Shown in pieces: positions 1-6,413 of a stretch of DNA of 6,413 nt; the first letter of the stretch is position 1, and every line of letters starts with the position of its first letter. The position numbers and the translations under genes are program-made. A model generated the notes under the pieces. It saw nothing but the letters and a program-made list of their open reading frames with translations. It searched no databases and had not been told where the DNA came from. The DNA is from an uncultured Prevotella sp. (lineage in GTDB: Bacteria; Bacteroidota; Bacteroidia; Bacteroidales; Bacteroidaceae), in assembly GCA_947303825.1 (NCBI GenBank), contig CAMYZK010000155.1, positions 1 to 6,413 of the forward strand, read 5' to 3'.

Positions 1-1
1 G

Positions 2-2236
2 GCTGCCCGTGAGATGAAAGAACGAGTGGCACGGCTGGTGGGTGAAGAGCGTGCAAAGTACTTGCAGATGGGAACCTTCCATTCTGTCTTTGCACGGATA
101 CTGAGAAGTGAGTCACAGCATATCGGCTTCCAATCTAATTTTACCATATATGACCAGACCGACTCACGGTCGCTGGTAAAGAATATAATAAATGAGATGG
201 GGCTTGACGACAAGGCATACAAGCCCAACGCTGTGGCCGACACGATATCAATGAGCAAAAACCATCTCATTCTACCAGCTCAGTTTGTGGGAAGTAAGCT
301 CTTCGACCAGAAACAACCAAAGGTGGCCGAGGTGTATAGCCGCTATGCAGAGCGGTGCCGTCAGGCTAACGCCATGGACTTTGACGACCTGCTGGTGATG
401 ACGTATCTGCTCTTCAACGAGCATGAAGACGTGAGGCAGAAGTATGTTGACAAGTTCAGATACGTACTTGTTGACGAGTATCAGGATACCAACTATGCCC
501 AGCAGAGCATCGTGCTGCAGCTGACACGTGAACGGCAGCATGTCTGCGTTGTGGGAGACGATGCCCAGAGCATATACAGCTTCAGGGGGGCAAATATTGA
601 CAACGTGCTCAACTTCAGGGAGTCGTATACTAATGCAAGGCTCTTCAAACTGGAACAGAACTATCGCTCTACACAGCTTATCGTCCAGGCGGCAAACAGC
701 CTGATACACAAAAACAAATATCAGATTCCCAAAGATGTGTTCAGCAACAATGAGCATGGAGAGAAGGTGAAACTCAAGCCTGCCATGAGCGACCGCGAGG
801 AAGCCATTATTGTGACAAATGAGATAAAACGCCTACGCAGAAAGGAAAGGCAGGAATGGAGTGACTTTGCCATTCTCTACCGCACCAATTCACAGAGCCG
901 TGTCTTTGAGGAGCAGTTGCGAAAGGACAACATACCATACAGGATATACGGCGGTCTCTCGTTCTATCAGCGTAAGGAGATAAAAGATGTAATTGCCTAT
1001 TTCAGAACTATTGCCAATCCCGATGACGAAGAAGCATTGCGACGCATCATCAACTATCCGGCAAGAGGCATTGGAGACACAACGGTTCAGAAGATTGCCG
1101 CCTGTGCTACCCTGCACGCCGTGTCGCTGTGGACTGTCATCTCACAGCCCGTGGTGTTTCAGCTTGGAGTAAACAAGGGAACGGCTGCAAGACTGGAAGC
1201 CTTCAGGCAACTCATTGAGGGGTGGAGGCAAAGAATGGACAAGGAAGATGCCTACACCTTAGGACAGGCTATACTAAACGAGAGCGGCATAATAAAGGAT
1301 ATTTTCTCCAGCCGCAATCCTGAAGACATCTCAAGGCAGGAGAACCTGCAGGAGTTTATGGCAGGAATGCACGACTTTGTGGATATAAGGCGTGAGGAAG
1401 ACCAGGGCGACTTTGTGATGCTGACCGACTTTCTCCAAGAGGTGGCTCTGCTTACCGACCTTGACAGCGACAATGATGCCAATACCCCTAAAGTGTCGCT
1501 GATGACCATACACTCGGCCAAGGGCCTGGAGTTTAATACGGTCTTCGTGGTAGGGTTGGAGGAAAACATCTTCCCTTCTCCAATGAGTGCTGGGTCGGCA
1601 CGTGCCATTGAAGAAGAGCGGCGATTGCTGTACGTTGCCATAACACGAGCCGAGAAGCACTGCTTCTTGACATGTGCGCAACAGCGTTACAGGTATGGCA
1701 AAATGGAGTTTGACTCACCGTCACGCTTCATCAGCGACATTGAACCACGGCTGCTCGATGTAGACGATGCGTCAGAGCTCGGATGGCAACATGCTCAACA
1801 GCAGCGGAGACCTTGGGACAAACGGCAAGACGAAGGCTGCAAGTGGATGCAGAATCCCAGGCCAGTGGCATCGCAATTCAGGGCCGACCCCATGCCTAGG
1901 GCAGTACCTCCCAGAAGGGAACAGCCACAGGTAGACCCGTTCTCGTCAGATTTCAAAAGGCTGCTCAGTGCTGCCGGGGGAAAACAGCTGAGACCTGTGC
2001 CGAAGGCCAATGCCAGACCAGTGCAGGCAACAGGGACGACGCCACAAGAAACATCCTCTCACTCTATAGGGGGTGTGGTCATACGTGAGGGCATGGTGAT
2101 AGAGCATCAGAGATTTGGAATAGGTACCGTTGTGTGCCTGGAGGGTACTGGCGATAACCTTAAGGCTACTGTAGAGTTTCGCAATTGCGGAAAGAAACAG
2201 CTGCTCATGAAGTATGCGAGGTTTAAGGTGTGCTAA
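2..2236 (+). CDS. UvrD/PcrA-type superfamily 1 DNA helicase, 5'-truncated by the window edge
   Basis: This is an ATP-driven 3'-5' DNA helicase of the UvrD/PcrA family, acting in the cytoplasm in excision repair, replication restart and removal of proteins from DNA. The frame is open from base 2, and the first residues (AAREMKERV) match the stretch just after motif Ia, so the gene starts upstream. Perhaps 50-70 residues are missing, including the Q motif and Walker A. Numbering from the Met at base 14: TFHSVFARIL (21-30); Walker B DEYQDT (154-159); motif III GDDAQSIYSFRGA (181-193); NYRST (216-220); motif V region with TIHSAKGLEF (498-507); motif VI with LLYVAITRAEK (538-548). Residues about 590-685 form a Gln/Pro/Arg-rich, probably disordered linker. 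Residues about 690-740 (REGMVIEHQRFGIGTVV) resemble the Tudor-like tail that contacts RNA polymerase in PcrA/UvrD. UvrD and PcrA cannot be told apart from this, so no symbol is given. The stop is TAA at 2234-2236, inside the end of ribD. Confidence 0.96.
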   Translation, partial: AAREMKERVARLVGEERAKYLQMGTFHSVFARILRSESQHIGFQSNFTIYDQTDSRSLVKNIINEMGLDDKAYKPNAVADTISMSKNHLILPAQFVGSKLFDQKQPKVAEVYSRYAERCRQANAMDFDDLLVMTYLLFNEHEDVRQKYVDKFRYVLVDEYQDTNYAQQSIVLQLTRERQHVCVVGDDAQSIYSFRGANIDNVLNFRESYTNARLFKLEQNYRSTQLIVQAANSLIHKNKYQIPKDVFSNNEHGEKVKLKPAMSDREEAIIVTNEIKRLRRKERQEWSDFAILYRTNSQSRVFEEQLRKDNIPYRIYGGLSFYQRKEIKDVIAYFRTIANPDDEEALRRIINYPARGIGDTTVQKIAACATLHAVSLWTVISQPVVFQLGVNKGTAARLEAFRQLIEGWRQRMDKEDAYTLGQAILNESGIIKDIFSSRNPEDISRQENLQEFMAGMHDFVDIRREEDQGDFVMLTDFLQEVALLTDLDSDNDANTPKVSLMTIHSAKGLEFNTVFVVGLEENIFPSPMSAGSARAIEEERRLLYVAITRAEKHCFLTCAQQRYRYGKMEFDSPSRFISDIEPRLLDVDDASELGWQHAQQQRRPWDKRQDEGCKWMQNPRPVASQFRADPMPRAVPPRREQPQVDPFSSDFKRLLSAAGGKQLRPVPKANARPVQATGTTPQETSSHSIGGVVIREGMVIEHQRFGIGTVVCLEGTGDNLKATVEFRNCGKKQLLMKYARFKVC

Positions 2237-3188
2237 TAGACTCTTGCCTGCTATATGTACTTATTATATTATCGTTATATACCTCTGTCTTGACTAGCTT
2301 GGACTCTATGGGTATCGACGGTGCCGCAGTGCCACCGCTTACAGTAAGATGGGTGTTTGTCTCGACGCGAACCTCATCCCACAGCCCTTGCTGAAGAAAC
2401 GACTCCAGTGTCTTGCGACCTCCCTCAACAATGAGCGACTGCACATCCTGACGGCAGAGGGCATCCATATCGAGAGGATGGCGGCTGTCTATTACCATAC
2501 GGATGGGGTTAGACCCTACCCAGTGGCGCACGGTAAGCTGAGGGTGCTCCCGCTCGTCGGTTACACGCCCTACGAGGATGGCGTCTTCCTCGGCACGCAG
2601 CTTGTGGTTTAGCATTCGGGTGAATGGAGAGGATATGGCTATTGCTTTTCCGTGGTCGTCAATATAGCCGTTGGCCGTCTGTGCCCATTTGAGTATGATG
2701 TATGGACGATGGAGGCGGTGGAAGGTGAAAAACCGACGGTTAAGCCAACGGCACTCACGCTCTAGCATTCCCACGGTAACGTCAATGCCGGCATCGCGAA
2801 GCTTCTGTATTCCTCTTCCCTGGACCTTTGAGAAATCGTCGATGCAGCCAACCACCACACGCCTTACGCCCTTGCTTATGATGAGGTCGGAACACGGTGG
2901 TGTCTTGCCATAGTGTGAACACGGCTCCAGACTAACAAACATAGTGGCCAGGGGAAGCAATGCCTCGTCTTCTGCCTTTACTGAGGCAAAGGCATTCACC
3001 TCGGCATGTCCCTCTCCGCACTTTATGTGGTAGCCCTCGCCAATAATGACATTCTGCATGTCGGAAGAATGGTTTTCCTTTACAGGTGCAACAATCACCG
3101 CCCCGACCATGGGGTTGGGCCTGCTTCCTTTCCGTCCGTTGCCAGCCAGCTGCAGGCAACGCTTCATATAAATCTCGTCTTCTGTCAT
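2223..3188 (-). CDS. ribD: RibD: bifunctional riboflavin deaminase/reductase with a short reductase domain
   Basis: RibD carries out two successive steps of riboflavin synthesis in the cytoplasm: zinc-dependent deamination of the diaminopyrimidine made by GTP cyclohydrolase II, then NADPH-dependent reduction of the ribosyl side chain. The deaminase half (about 1-147) is intact: PNPMVGAVIV (25-34), HAE (61-63) with zinc ligand His61 and catalytic Glu63, and PCSHYGKTPPC with Cys90 and Cys99. The reductase half starts near 163 (YIILKWAQTANG) and keeps AILVGR (203-208), PQLTVR (216-221), VIDS (232-235) and SLIVEGG (251-257). It is odd: only about 14 residues separate VIDS from VQSLIVEGG, where relatives have roughly 50-60, and the usual Asp of the S/T-x-D-G motif is Asn173. 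Total length is 321 residues, against about 345-370 usually. The Met at 3188 fits the family N-terminus (DEIYMKRCLQLA). The YraN-fusion gene ends 45 bases upstream and no promoter match was seen in the gap, so co-transcription is likely. The 3' end overlaps the helicase gene by 14 bases. Confidence 0.93.
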   Translation of the reverse strand: MTEDEIYMKRCLQLAGNGRKGSRPNPMVGAVIVAPVKENHSSDMQNVIIGEGYHIKCGEGHAEVNAFASVKAEDEALLPLATMFVSLEPCSHYGKTPPCSDLIISKGVRRVVVGCIDDFSKVQGRGIQKLRDAGIDVTVGMLERECRWLNRRFFTFHRLHRPYIILKWAQTANGYIDDHGKAIAISSPFTRMLNHKLRAEEDAILVGRVTDEREHPQLTVRHWVGSNPIRMVIDSRHPLDMDALCRQDVQSLIVEGGRKTLESFLQQGLWDEVRVETNTHLTVSGGTAAPSIPIESKLVKTEVYNDNIISTYSRQESISTP

Positions 3189-3233
3189 GGAATTCTGTAT
3201 TGTCTTTCTGGTTTAGGGAAAATGAAATTCTTT

Positions 3234-3908
3234 CTATCGCCTATAGTCTAGCCTGAAGCCTTCAATATGTTCTATCTCATATTCTTGGCCTGGTGTCCCT
3301 ACAACGGCAATGACATCAAAGCGCCAGGGGTTCTCTATATGCCTATATTTAAGGTAATGGTTGATGGCATAACAAAGATTCTTCTGCTTTTTATAGTTTA
3401 CTGATGCAATAGGGCTTCCGTAGTCTTTGTTGCAGCGTGTCTTCACTTCTACAAAAACAATCTGGTCTTCTTTTTGCGCAACGATGTCAATGTCCCGGTG
3501 CCCAGAATGCCAGTCTCGTTCAAGAATGACGAACCCCTTTTCCCTGAGGTAGGCAGAGGCCAGCTCCTCGCCCCATGTTCCCATCAGAATGTTCACATGT
3601 CCCTCCTCAACACGGTTGTGCCTGCGCTTCTCTTTCTCAAGTGTTATGCGGCATTTGGCCATTGCTTCGCTTGCCCATCCTTCTTTGTCGCTGATGTTTG
3701 GATAAAGCCTCTCAAGGGCAAGTAGAATCTTTTCGGCTTCGTCTGCCCTTCCTTCTTTTGCCCGCGAACGGAAGATGTCAACAGCAGTCCAGAACATTGC
3801 AGCCGATGCGTATGGACTCTTGTCGGTGCCATACAGCTGCCGTGCCTCATTGTATGCTTCTTCTTTCAGCCCTTTTTTCCGCAATTCGAAAATCTCTTTT
3901 GCTGTCAT
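3234..3908 (-). CDS. TPR-like helical region fused to YraN/UPF0102 nuclease-fold domain
   Basis: This is a 224-residue protein in two parts. Residues about 110-224 are a YraN (UPF0102) domain with a PD-(D/E)XK nuclease fold: GTWGEELASAYL (110-121), GHRDIDIVA (136-144) and FVEVKTR (152-158). The likely active-site set is Asp141, Glu154 and Lys156, with Glu114 in the first helix. YraN biochemistry is poorly defined; a nucleic-acid processing role is inferred from the fold. Residues 1-95 look all-helical and TPR-like (KEIFELRKKGLKEEAYNEA; RADEAEKILLALERLYP at 54-70), joined by a charged linker (EKEKRRHNRVEEG, 91-103). Free-standing YraN is about 115-130 residues, so the N-terminal half is extra. 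ATG at 3908 was chosen because the frame upstream runs back through the divergent promoter into the neighbouring hydrolase gene, giving only Phe/Ile-rich residues. A GTG at 3596 could start a YraN-only product. The gene is first in a probable operon with ribD. The family is confident; the function of the N-terminal half is unknown to me. Confidence 0.85.
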   Translation of the reverse strand: MTAKEIFELRKKGLKEEAYNEARQLYGTDKSPYASAAMFWTAVDIFRSRAKEGRADEAEKILLALERLYPNISDKEGWASEAMAKCRITLEKEKRRHNRVEEGHVNILMGTWGEELASAYLREKGFVILERDWHSGHRDIDIVAQKEDQIVFVEVKTRCNKDYGSPIASVNYKKQKNLCYAINHYLKYRHIENPWRFDVIAVVGTPGQEYEIEHIEGFRLDYRR

Positions 3909-3958
3909 GCTCTTTCTGTGATTTCTGGCCGAAATGGTTTTTTCAATGCAATTTGTGA

Positions 3959-3991
3959 GCAAAATTAATAAAAAAAAGCAAAAAGAGCAAG
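3959..3991 (-). promoter_or_regulatory. Predicted Bacteroidetes-type promoter for the YraN fusion and ribD
   Basis: Read on the minus strand, TAATTTTGC at 3967-3959 is an exact match to the Bacteroidetes -7 element TAnnTTTG, with the common following C. Twenty bases upstream, CTTG at 3991-3988 matches the -33 element TTTG at three of four positions. Transcription would begin around 3952-3955, leaving a leader of roughly 45 bases before ATG 3908. The assignment rests on consensus match and placement only. Confidence 0.55.
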
Positions 3992-3995
3992 TAAA

Positions 3996-4029
3996 TATGG
4001 AAAAAGCAATAAAAAAAATGTAACTTTGC
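3996..4029 (+). promoter_or_regulatory. Predicted Bacteroidetes-type promoter for the hydrolase and pepT
   Basis: TAACTTTGC at 4021-4029 is an exact match to the Bacteroidetes -7 consensus TAnnTTTG followed by C. A weak -33 candidate, TATG at 3996-3999, matches three of four bases with a 21-base spacer. Transcription would start near 4033-4036, giving a leader of only about 15 bases before ATG 4050. This helps fix the hydrolase start: an in-frame TTG at 4026 lies inside the promoter element and would not be in the transcript. Confidence 0.6.
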
Positions 4030-4049
4030 CGATTATAAAAACAAATAGT

Positions 4050-5303
4050 ATGAAACAGTTTTTCATTATAGCTTATCTTGTACTCGTAGCACTGACAGTA
4101 CATGCCGATGTGCAACCTACCACTCCATTGCTTGGCTCATGGTCAGGAAAACTAAAGTTCGGTGCTATGTCTCTGACGATAGTATTGCATTTGGAGAATG
4201 CCGACGGAAGCATCAAGGCGGCTATTGACAGTCCCGACCAAGGTGCTAAGGGCATTCCTGCTGTGATCGAGTTCTTGAGCGAAGACTCTCTGGCAGTGAA
4301 AGTGGAGAGCATAGGCATGACCTACAGGACTCGGCTGAAAGACGGAAAACTAGACGGCACCTTCTCGCAGAGTGGCATGTCGTTGCCGCTTGTCTTGATG
4401 AGAGGTGTGCCGGAAATTAAGCGACCTCAAACGCCGCAGCCTCCCTTCCCCTACGTAATGGAGGAAGTGACATTCAAGAATGAGGCTGACAGTGCTATGT
4501 TTTCAGGAACACTAACATGGCCTGTAGGGTATGGCAAGAATGGGAAAAAGAAGCCTGCGGTAGTGCTTTTTGTCTCGGGCAGTGGACAGCAGAATCGGGA
4601 TGAGGAGATAATGAACCATAAGCCATTCCTCGTTGTAGCCGACTATCTGGCGCGTCAGGGAATAGCCACCCTGCGCTACGATGACCGGGCTACAGGAAAA
4701 TCGGTAGGGGGAGATGTGAAGAATGCTACTACCGAGGACTTTATGCGCGATGCAGCAGCGGGCCTTGAGTTCCTGCGCAGCAAGAAGACATTCAGTAAGG
4801 TTGGCATTCTCGGCCATAGTGAAGGCGGCTCCATAGCTTTCATGCTGGGAGCCCGTAGAAAGGTCGACTTTATTGTCTCGCTGGCAGGCCCCACAGTGAA
4901 GGGCGATACCCTGCTGGCAGAACAATCCAACCGCATCTTGCAGCTTTCAGGAAAACCTGCTAATATGACTACAGAGAAGTATCGTCAGACTGCTGCAGCT
5001 ATGAAGTACCCTTGGATGGAATGGTTTATTGACTATGACCCCACCGACAACATACGGCAGATACGCTGCCCAGTTTTTGCTCTCAACGGCGACCGTGACT
5101 GTCAAGTTGTTTCCACGCTTTGCCTCCCTATCTTAAGGCGGCTGCTGCCTGCCTCCAAGAAACATCTCATCAAAGAGTATCCGTCGCTAAACCATTTGTT
5201 TCAGCATTGCACCACTGGCCATCCCGATGAGTATAGCCAAATAGAGGAGACCATCTCGGCCGAAGTACTGCACGATATTGCAGAGTGGATAGAGAGCCTA
5301 TGA
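4050..5303 (+). CDS. Exported alpha/beta hydrolase (esterase-like) with N-terminal beta-rich domain
   Basis: This is a 417-residue serine hydrolase of the alpha/beta fold, probably periplasmic; substrate unknown. Residues 1-19 are a signal peptide: Lys2, a hydrophobic core (FFIIAYLVLVALTV) and a signal peptidase I site after VHA19. There is no lipobox Cys. Residues about 26-120 form an extra domain, probably all beta (LLGSWSGKLKFG at 27-38, DSPDQGAKGIP at 60-70, LVLMRGVP at 114-121). I recall this region ahead of similar Bacteroidetes hydrolases but know no function for it. The catalytic domain (about 135-417) has SGSGQQNRDE (176-185) for the oxyanion region, RYDDRATGKS (209-218), the nucleophile elbow GHSEGG with Ser257, the acid in NGDRDCQV (probably Asp350, possibly Asp348), and His382 in LNHLF. 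The triad looks complete. ATG 4050 was preferred over an in-frame TTG at 4026, because the TTG lies within the promoter and ATG starts the signal peptide directly. pepT follows after 40 bases, so co-transcription is likely. Confidence 0.9.
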   Translation: MKQFFIIAYLVLVALTVHADVQPTTPLLGSWSGKLKFGAMSLTIVLHLENADGSIKAAIDSPDQGAKGIPAVIEFLSEDSLAVKVESIGMTYRTRLKDGKLDGTFSQSGMSLPLVLMRGVPEIKRPQTPQPPFPYVMEEVTFKNEADSAMFSGTLTWPVGYGKNGKKKPAVVLFVSGSGQQNRDEEIMNHKPFLVVADYLARQGIATLRYDDRATGKSVGGDVKNATTEDFMRDAAAGLEFLRSKKTFSKVGILGHSEGGSIAFMLGARRKVDFIVSLAGPTVKGDTLLAEQSNRILQLSGKPANMTTEKYRQTAAAMKYPWMEWFIDYDPTDNIRQIRCPVFALNGDRDCQVVSTLCLPILRRLLPASKKHLIKEYPSLNHLFQHCTTGHPDEYSQIEETISAEVLHDIAEWIESL

Positions 5304-5343
5304 CAGATAGAGATAATACTATAACCACATTAAACCTATACTT

Positions 5344-6413
5344 ATGAATATTGTAGAAAGATTTTTGAACTACACAAAGTTCGACACACAGTCGGCCGAG
5401 GACAGCCAAACTGTGCCTAGCACTCAGAAGCAGCTGGTCTTTGCACAATACCTCAAGGAGGAATTGGAACGCGAGGGACTGGAAGATGTTGAGATGGATG
5501 ACAAAGGCTACATCTATGCCACGCTTCCATCGAATAGCGATGCTGAAGTTCCTGTGATAGGCTTCATTTCCCATTATGACACATCGCCCGACTGTTCGGG
5601 TGCTGACATCAAACCCCGAATAGTGGAGGGCTATGATGGCACTGACATCTTGTTGTCTGACGGCATCGTTCTTTCACCACAGAAGTTCCCTGAACTGTTA
5701 CAGCACATTGGCGAAGACCTTATTGTTACCGATGGCCACACCTTGCTGGGAGCCGACGACAAGGCTGGTATTGCCGAGATAGTGCAGGCAATGGTCTTTA
5801 TGCAGCAGCATCCCGAATTGAAACACGGACGCATCCGAGTGGCTTTCAATCCTGACGAAGAGATTGGCATGGGAGCACACCACTTTGACGTGGAAAAGTT
5901 TGGATGCCAGTGGGCATATACCATGGATGGAGGCGAAGTTGGTGAGCTGGAATACGAGAACTTCAATGCTGCATCAGCAAAGGTAAGCATAAAGGGCGTC
6001 AGCGTACATCCTGGCTATGCTAAAGGTAAGATGGTGAATGCCAATGCTTTGGCGGCCGAGTTTGCAGAAATGCTTCCCGCCAACGAACGTCCTGAGACTA
6101 CAGAGGGCTATGAGGGGTTCTACCACCTTATAGGTATGCAGACCAATACAGAGCAAGGCAAACTGTCGTATATCATACGCGACCATGACCGCAGCCGTTT
6201 TGAAGATCGTAAGAAATATATTTGCCAGTGTGCAGAGAAGATGAATGCAAAGTATGGAGAGGGTGTTGTCTCTGTGGAGGTGAACGACCAATACTACAAC
6301 ATGAGGGAGAAGATAGAACCCGACAACATGCATGTTGTTGACCTTGTGCTGAAAGCCATGGCCGATGTGGGTGTAGAGTCGCAGGTGAGGCCCATCAGGG
6401 GTGGTACCGACGG
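5344..6413 (+). CDS. pepT: PepT: tripeptide aminopeptidase (peptidase T), 3'-truncated by the window edge
   Basis: Peptidase T is a cytosolic two-zinc aminopeptidase of the M20B family that removes the N-terminal residue from tripeptides. The frame is open from ATG 5344 to the window end: 356 complete codons plus two bases. The family is about 405-415 residues, so roughly 50 are missing, including the last metal-binding His. Visible motifs: FDTQS (13-17), SHYDTSPD with zinc ligand His77 and Asp79, LGADDKAG with bridging Asp139, NPDEEIGMG with catalytic Glu172 and metal ligand Glu173, MDGG with Asp195, [15 protein letters not shown] (219-233) in the dimerisation domain, and PIRGGTDG at the cut end. 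The start gives the usual family N-terminus ([15 protein letters not shown]). The 40-base gap after the hydrolase stop shows neither a TAnnTTTG element nor a Shine-Dalgarno sequence. It is probably read from the hydrolase promoter, though the two enzymes act in different compartments. Nothing is abnormal in the part seen. Confidence 0.97.
   Translation, partial: MNIVERFLNYTKFDTQSAEDSQTVPSTQKQLVFAQYLKEELEREGLEDVEMDDKGYIYATLPSNSDAEVPVIGFISHYDTSPDCSGADIKPRIVEGYDGTDILLSDGIVLSPQKFPELLQHIGEDLIVTDGHTLLGADDKAGIAEIVQAMVFMQQHPELKHGRIRVAFNPDEEIGMGAHHFDVEKFGCQWAYTMDGGEVGELEYENFNAASAKVSIKGVSVHPGYAKGKMVNANALAAEFAEMLPANERPETTEGYEGFYHLIGMQTNTEQGKLSYIIRDHDRSRFEDRKKYICQCAEKMNAKYGEGVVSVEVNDQYYNMREKIEPDNMHVVDLVLKAMADVGVESQVRPIRGGTD

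Larger units (their letters stand above)
3909..4049. other. A-rich divergent intergenic region
   Basis: This is the only sizeable non-coding gap. It separates the minus-strand YraN-fusion/ribD unit from the plus-strand hydrolase/pepT unit and holds both predicted promoters back to back, with -7 elements about 55 bases apart. On the plus strand it is strongly A-rich, with A-runs at 3961-3964, 3970-3977, 3980-3984, 4001-4005 and 4011-4018. Several are spaced by about one or two helical turns, which suggests intrinsic curvature. I saw no clear operator palindrome, riboswitch or RNA gene. Confidence 0.7.

Noticed and set aside
272..757. 161-codon open frame antisense to the helicase gene, with further antisense frames at 890-1117, 1252-1641, 1331-1681 and 1795-2010
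   Set aside because: These run opposite a strongly conserved helicase sequence, resemble no known family, and have composition typical of reverse-frame shadows (runs of His, Val, Leu, Ser).
4026..4049. TTG start adding eight residues to the hydrolase
   Set aside because: The TTG lies inside the TAACTTTGC promoter element, upstream of the predicted transcription start, and would place extra residues before a standard signal peptide that begins at ATG 4050.
3909..4115. In-frame 69-residue N-terminal extension of the YraN fusion with an apparent membrane segment (FFIAFSIFTCSFCFFLLILL)
   Set aside because: It is the A-rich promoter region read backwards, which yields Phe/Ile/Leu codons. It would span both predicted promoters and overlap the first 66 bases of the divergent hydrolase gene. 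ATG 3908 gives a sensible soluble protein.
4689..4725. ATGKSVGG in the hydrolase looks like a Walker A nucleotide-binding motif
   Set aside because: It sits in RYDDRATGKS, which I recognise as a conserved stretch (RYDDRGxGKS) of this alpha/beta hydrolase family. There is no Walker B partner or P-loop fold context.
5304..5343. A separate promoter for pepT in the AT-rich 40-base gap
   Set aside because: No TAnnTTTG or TTTG element with suitable spacing was found, so read-through from the hydrolase promoter is the simpler explanation.
1..6413. CRISPR arrays, tRNA or rRNA genes, insertion sequences, phage or defence genes
   Set aside because: No direct repeat series, no inverted-repeat ends with a transposase, and no tRNA-like cloverleaf were seen. 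The coding space is filled by five recognisable chromosomal genes.

Overview
The window looks like ordinary chromosomal DNA from a Bacteroidales bacterium, most likely Prevotella or a close relative. The grounds are the protein sequences (a Bacteroidales-style RibD, a YraN-type nuclease-fold protein and a peptidase T), the near absence of Shine-Dalgarno sequences before start codons, and two matches to the Bacteroidetes -7 promoter element TAnnTTTG in the only real intergenic gap. The genus is inferred from sequence flavour, not from a search.

Layout, left to right. (1) 2-2236, plus strand: most of a UvrD/PcrA-type superfamily 1 DNA helicase. Its start, including the Walker A motif, lies before the window. 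(2) 2223-3188, minus strand: ribD, bifunctional deaminase/reductase of riboflavin synthesis, convergent with the helicase gene and overlapping its 3' end by 14 bases. The reductase half is unusually short. (3) 3234-3908, minus strand: a two-part protein with a helical TPR-like N-terminal region and a C-terminal YraN (UPF0102) nuclease-fold domain, 45 bases upstream of ribD and probably in its operon. (4) 3909-4049: an A-rich divergent promoter region. (5) 4050-5303, plus strand: an exported alpha/beta hydrolase with an extra N-terminal beta-rich domain. (6) 5344 to the window end, plus strand: pepT, tripeptide aminopeptidase, lacking only its last roughly 50 residues.

The functions are largely independent housekeeping: DNA repair, riboflavin synthesis, a YraN-family protein, a periplasmic esterase-like enzyme and cytosolic peptide turnover. 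The minus-strand pair (YraN fusion then ribD) and the plus-strand pair (hydrolase then pepT) read as two divergent transcription units from the shared region 3909-4049.

I found no mobile element, CRISPR array, RNA gene, defence locus or other clear new system. The points most worth a second look are the TPR-like/YraN fusion with an internal GTG start preceded by a strong ribosome-binding-site-like sequence, and the shortened, partly divergent reductase domain of RibD.
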